Assembly: GCA_019421315.1 (NCBI GenBank) | Contig: JAHZFN010000093.1 | Location: 1 to 6,549, forward strand | Direction: 5' to 3' | DNA from: Peptococcaceae bacterium | Lineage (GTDB): Bacteria > Bacillota > Dehalobacteriia > UBA4068 > UBA4997 | Length of the DNA: 6,549 nucleotides | Part shown: positions 5,441 through 6,549 of the stretch, piece after piece | Position numbering within the stretch: position 1 is the stretch's first letter | Layout of the letters: each line of letters starts with the position of its first letter | Translations under genes and position numbers: made by a program | Notes under the pieces: generated by a model | Database searches by the model: none | What the model was told of the DNA's origin: nothing | What the model saw: the letters and a program-made list of their open reading frames with translations, nothing else

Positions 5441-5940
5441 TGTCTTACTTAAACCCGCCTGTGGTTTGGCTGGGCAGCGGCTTGACTTACTATAACCCCG
5501 CCAAAAAAGACAGAACCATCAATGTTACGCTGGCAACCAATGCCATCAACAATGTGGTAATAAAACCGGGGCAGGAATTTTCCTTTAACAAGGTGGTAGG
5601 TCAGAGAACATCCGCCAAAGGCTACAAAAAAGCCATCATTTTCTCCGGCGGCGGTCAGGTAATGGGCTTGGGCGGCGGTGTCTGCCAGGTTTCCACAACT
5701 CTTTATCAGGCGGTGAAAAAGAGCGGTCTGAAAATTACCGAACGCCACTCCCACAGCCAAAAAGTTTCCTATGCCACATCGGAAACCGATGCCACTGTTT
5801 CTTACGGAACCAAGGATTTCCGCTTCGTCAACAACACCGACGGCAATATCTACATCAAGACAACGGCTCAGGGCGGCGAGCTTTATATGAGCATTTACAA
5901 AGGCAATCTGCCCTCCGATACGGCAAAATACCTTCAGTAA
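5377..5940 (+). CDS. VanW-family domain, C-terminal part of the same frameshifted gene
   Basis: An extracytoplasmic domain of unknown enzymatic role, named after VanW of vancomycin-resistance clusters but widespread in cell-envelope proteins of Bacillota without any resistance role. The signature is clear: VIKPGQEFSFNKVVGQRT, then KGYKKA, then MGLGGGVCQVSTTLYQA, ERHSHSQKVSYA, and TDATVSYGTKDFRFVNNT. The conserved GGGxCQxSTTLY core is intact, so selection appears to have kept this half. The ATG at 5377 has no ribosome binding site and only marks the first methionine; true coding probably enters from the upstream half near 5371 and overlaps its wrong-frame tail. Before the domain is a linker of about 30 residues (TPVSADSVYAEANSAVMSYL). 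As annotated it has no signal peptide of its own and could not be exported. Confidence 0.8.
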   Translation: MANACTPVSADSVYAEANSAVMSYLNPPVVWLGSGLTYYNPAKKDRTINVTLATNAINNVVIKPGQEFSFNKVVGQRTSAKGYKKAIIFSGGGQVMGLGGGVCQVSTTLYQAVKKSGLKITERHSHSQKVSYATSETDATVSYGTKDFRFVNNTDGNIYIKTTAQGGELYMSIYKGNLPSDTAKYLQ

Positions 5941-6058
5941 TTATTTTGTGAATTGTTTTTTGCTTTTTATTTGCTTGTAAAATGCTTTAATAAGGTATAA
6001 AAACGGGCGTTTGGCGGCAAATATGCGGCGGCAGATACAAATATTGAGTTTTAACGAT

Positions 6059-6114
6059 ATTCGGGGCGGTGCTTCAGCAAACCGCCGCCCTGAATACATG
6101 AATACATTTTTTTT
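6059..6114 (+). terminator. Possible terminator of the VanW gene
   Basis: A 13-bp stem (6059-6071 with 6083-6095, two G-T wobbles, core GGGGCGG/CCGCCC) and an 11-base loop. A run of eight T lies at 6107-6114, eleven bases beyond the stem. That gap is long for a classic terminator; a GAATACAT tandem duplication (6092-6107) fills it. Distance from the stop codon is about 120 bases. Confidence 0.45.
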
Positions 6115-6140
6115 GCGGCGCAATATAATGAAGAAAATAA

Positions 6141-6169
6141 TTGACAAAGCAGACAATAATTTGTATAAT
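6141..6169 (+). promoter_or_regulatory. purA promoter, perfect consensus
   Basis: TTGACA (6141-6146), exactly 17 bp, TATAAT (6164-6169): 12 of 12 consensus bases at optimal spacing. Transcription should begin near 6175, leaving a leader of about 64 bases before purA. Such a strong promoter suggests that control, if any, lies at an operator or in the leader. Confidence 0.9.
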
Positions 6170-6179
6170 TGTTAGGTGG

Positions 6180-6209
6180 TGCAGGTGTAAAAGGCCTGCA
6201 TAGTTTTTT
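6180..6209 (+). terminator. Terminator-like hairpin in the purA leader (possible attenuator)
   Basis: TGCAGG (6180-6185) pairs with CCTGCA (6195-6200) around a nine-base loop. It is followed by TAG and six T (6204-6209), 29 bases before the purA ATG. The stem is short (6 bp plus one wobble), so it could be a partial terminator, or a 5'-end stabilising hairpin, since it begins only about five bases from the expected transcript start. Confidence 0.45.
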
Positions 6210-6238
6210 GGTTTTAACAACGGAGAGGAGAATTAAAT

Positions 6239-6549
6239 ATGACTTCTGTTGTAGTTGTAGGCGCTCAATGGGGCGATGAAGGTAAAGGTAAGCTGACTGA
6301 CTTTTTGGCAAATCAGGCGGATATGGTTCTGCGCTGCCAGGGCGGTTCCAACGCCGGTCATACTGTTGTTGTTGACGGTGAAAAATACGCTTTGCATTTA
6401 ATTCCGTCGGGCATTTTGTCCGCAGGAACCAAATGCATTATCGGCAACGGCGTTGTTTTGGATTTGAAGGTTATCCTGAACGAAATTGCGGGCTTGCACA
6501 GCAAAGGTCTGACAACCGATCATCTTTCCATTTCCGAAAAAGCGCATTT
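6239..6549 (+). CDS. purA: Adenylosuccinate synthetase, N-terminal fragment cut by the window edge
   Basis: Cytosolic enzyme of purine synthesis that joins IMP and aspartate, using GTP, to make adenylosuccinate, the first committed step to AMP. The window shows the first 103 codons of a protein that is usually about 430 residues. The N-terminal signature VVVVGAQWGDEGKGKLTD contains the GTP-binding glycine loop and catalytic Asp13. GGSNAGHTV holds His41, the second catalytic residue. LIPSGIL and IGNGVVLD follow as expected. The start is set by AGAGGAG (6224-6230), eight bases upstream. It has its own consensus promoter and a leader hairpin. The frame is intact to the last base, so truncation is only the window boundary. 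Confidence 0.97.
   Translation, partial: MTSVVVVGAQWGDEGKGKLTDFLANQADMVLRCQGGSNAGHTVVVDGEKYALHLIPSGILSAGTKCIIGNGVVLDLKVILNEIAGLHSKGLTTDHLSISEKAH

Noticed and set aside
5377..5940. VanW domain as evidence for vancomycin resistance
   Set aside because: No vanH/A/X/Y/R/S homologue is present, and VanW domains are common in ordinary envelope proteins.
5941..6311. Minus-strand frames between the VanW gene and purA
   Set aside because: They overlap the consensus purA promoter and the purA coding region, and show no family pattern or ribosome binding site.
1..6549. CRISPR arrays, insertion sequences, phage genes, attachment sites
   Set aside because: No spaced direct repeats, transposase or integrase signatures, or terminal inverted repeats were seen. 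The tRNA pair shows no adjacent duplicated tRNA end that would mark an integration site.

Overview
The window reads as chromosomal DNA from a low-to-mid GC bacterium of the Bacillota. The signs are strong AGGAGG-type ribosome binding sites, sigma-A type promoters with 17-bp spacers, tRNA genes that encode CCA, a secreted VanW protein with a copper-amine-oxidase-like N-terminal domain, and purA. I lean towards the Negativicutes (Acidaminococcaceae-like), but that is an inference from style and gene content, not from a marker gene.

Layout, left to right. (1) A complete class III PLP aminotransferase (94-1521), most like the taurine-pyruvate / omega-aminotransferase branch, closed by a long terminator hairpin. 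(2) A 396-bp gap holding that terminator, a 10-bp inverted repeat and weak promoter candidates, leading to (3) an APC-family amino acid or amine permease (1918-3369) with its own terminator. Both genes share a very biased, 'highly expressed' codon set. They are probably separate transcription units that together import and deaminate an amino compound; the substrate is not readable from the sequence. (4) A YgjV-type inner membrane protein of unknown function (3645-4256) with its own promoter. It converges on (5) a minus-strand tRNA-Glu/tRNA-Lys pair (4422-4577) with a near-consensus promoter. Two perfect hairpin terminators separate these converging units. (6) Divergent from the tRNAs is a secreted CuAO_N-like/VanW gene (4901-5940). 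It is preceded by four 10-bp tandem repeats and is split by an apparent one-base deletion near 5370. (7) Next comes the 5' end of purA (6239 to the window edge), with a perfect consensus promoter and a terminator-like hairpin in its leader.

Most of the window is ordinary housekeeping or transport sequence, and I found no new multi-gene system. The points most worth checking are the frameshift in the VanW gene, the tandem repeat against its ribosome binding site, the purA leader hairpin, and the unusual cofactor-loop and cysteine-cluster residues in the aminotransferase.
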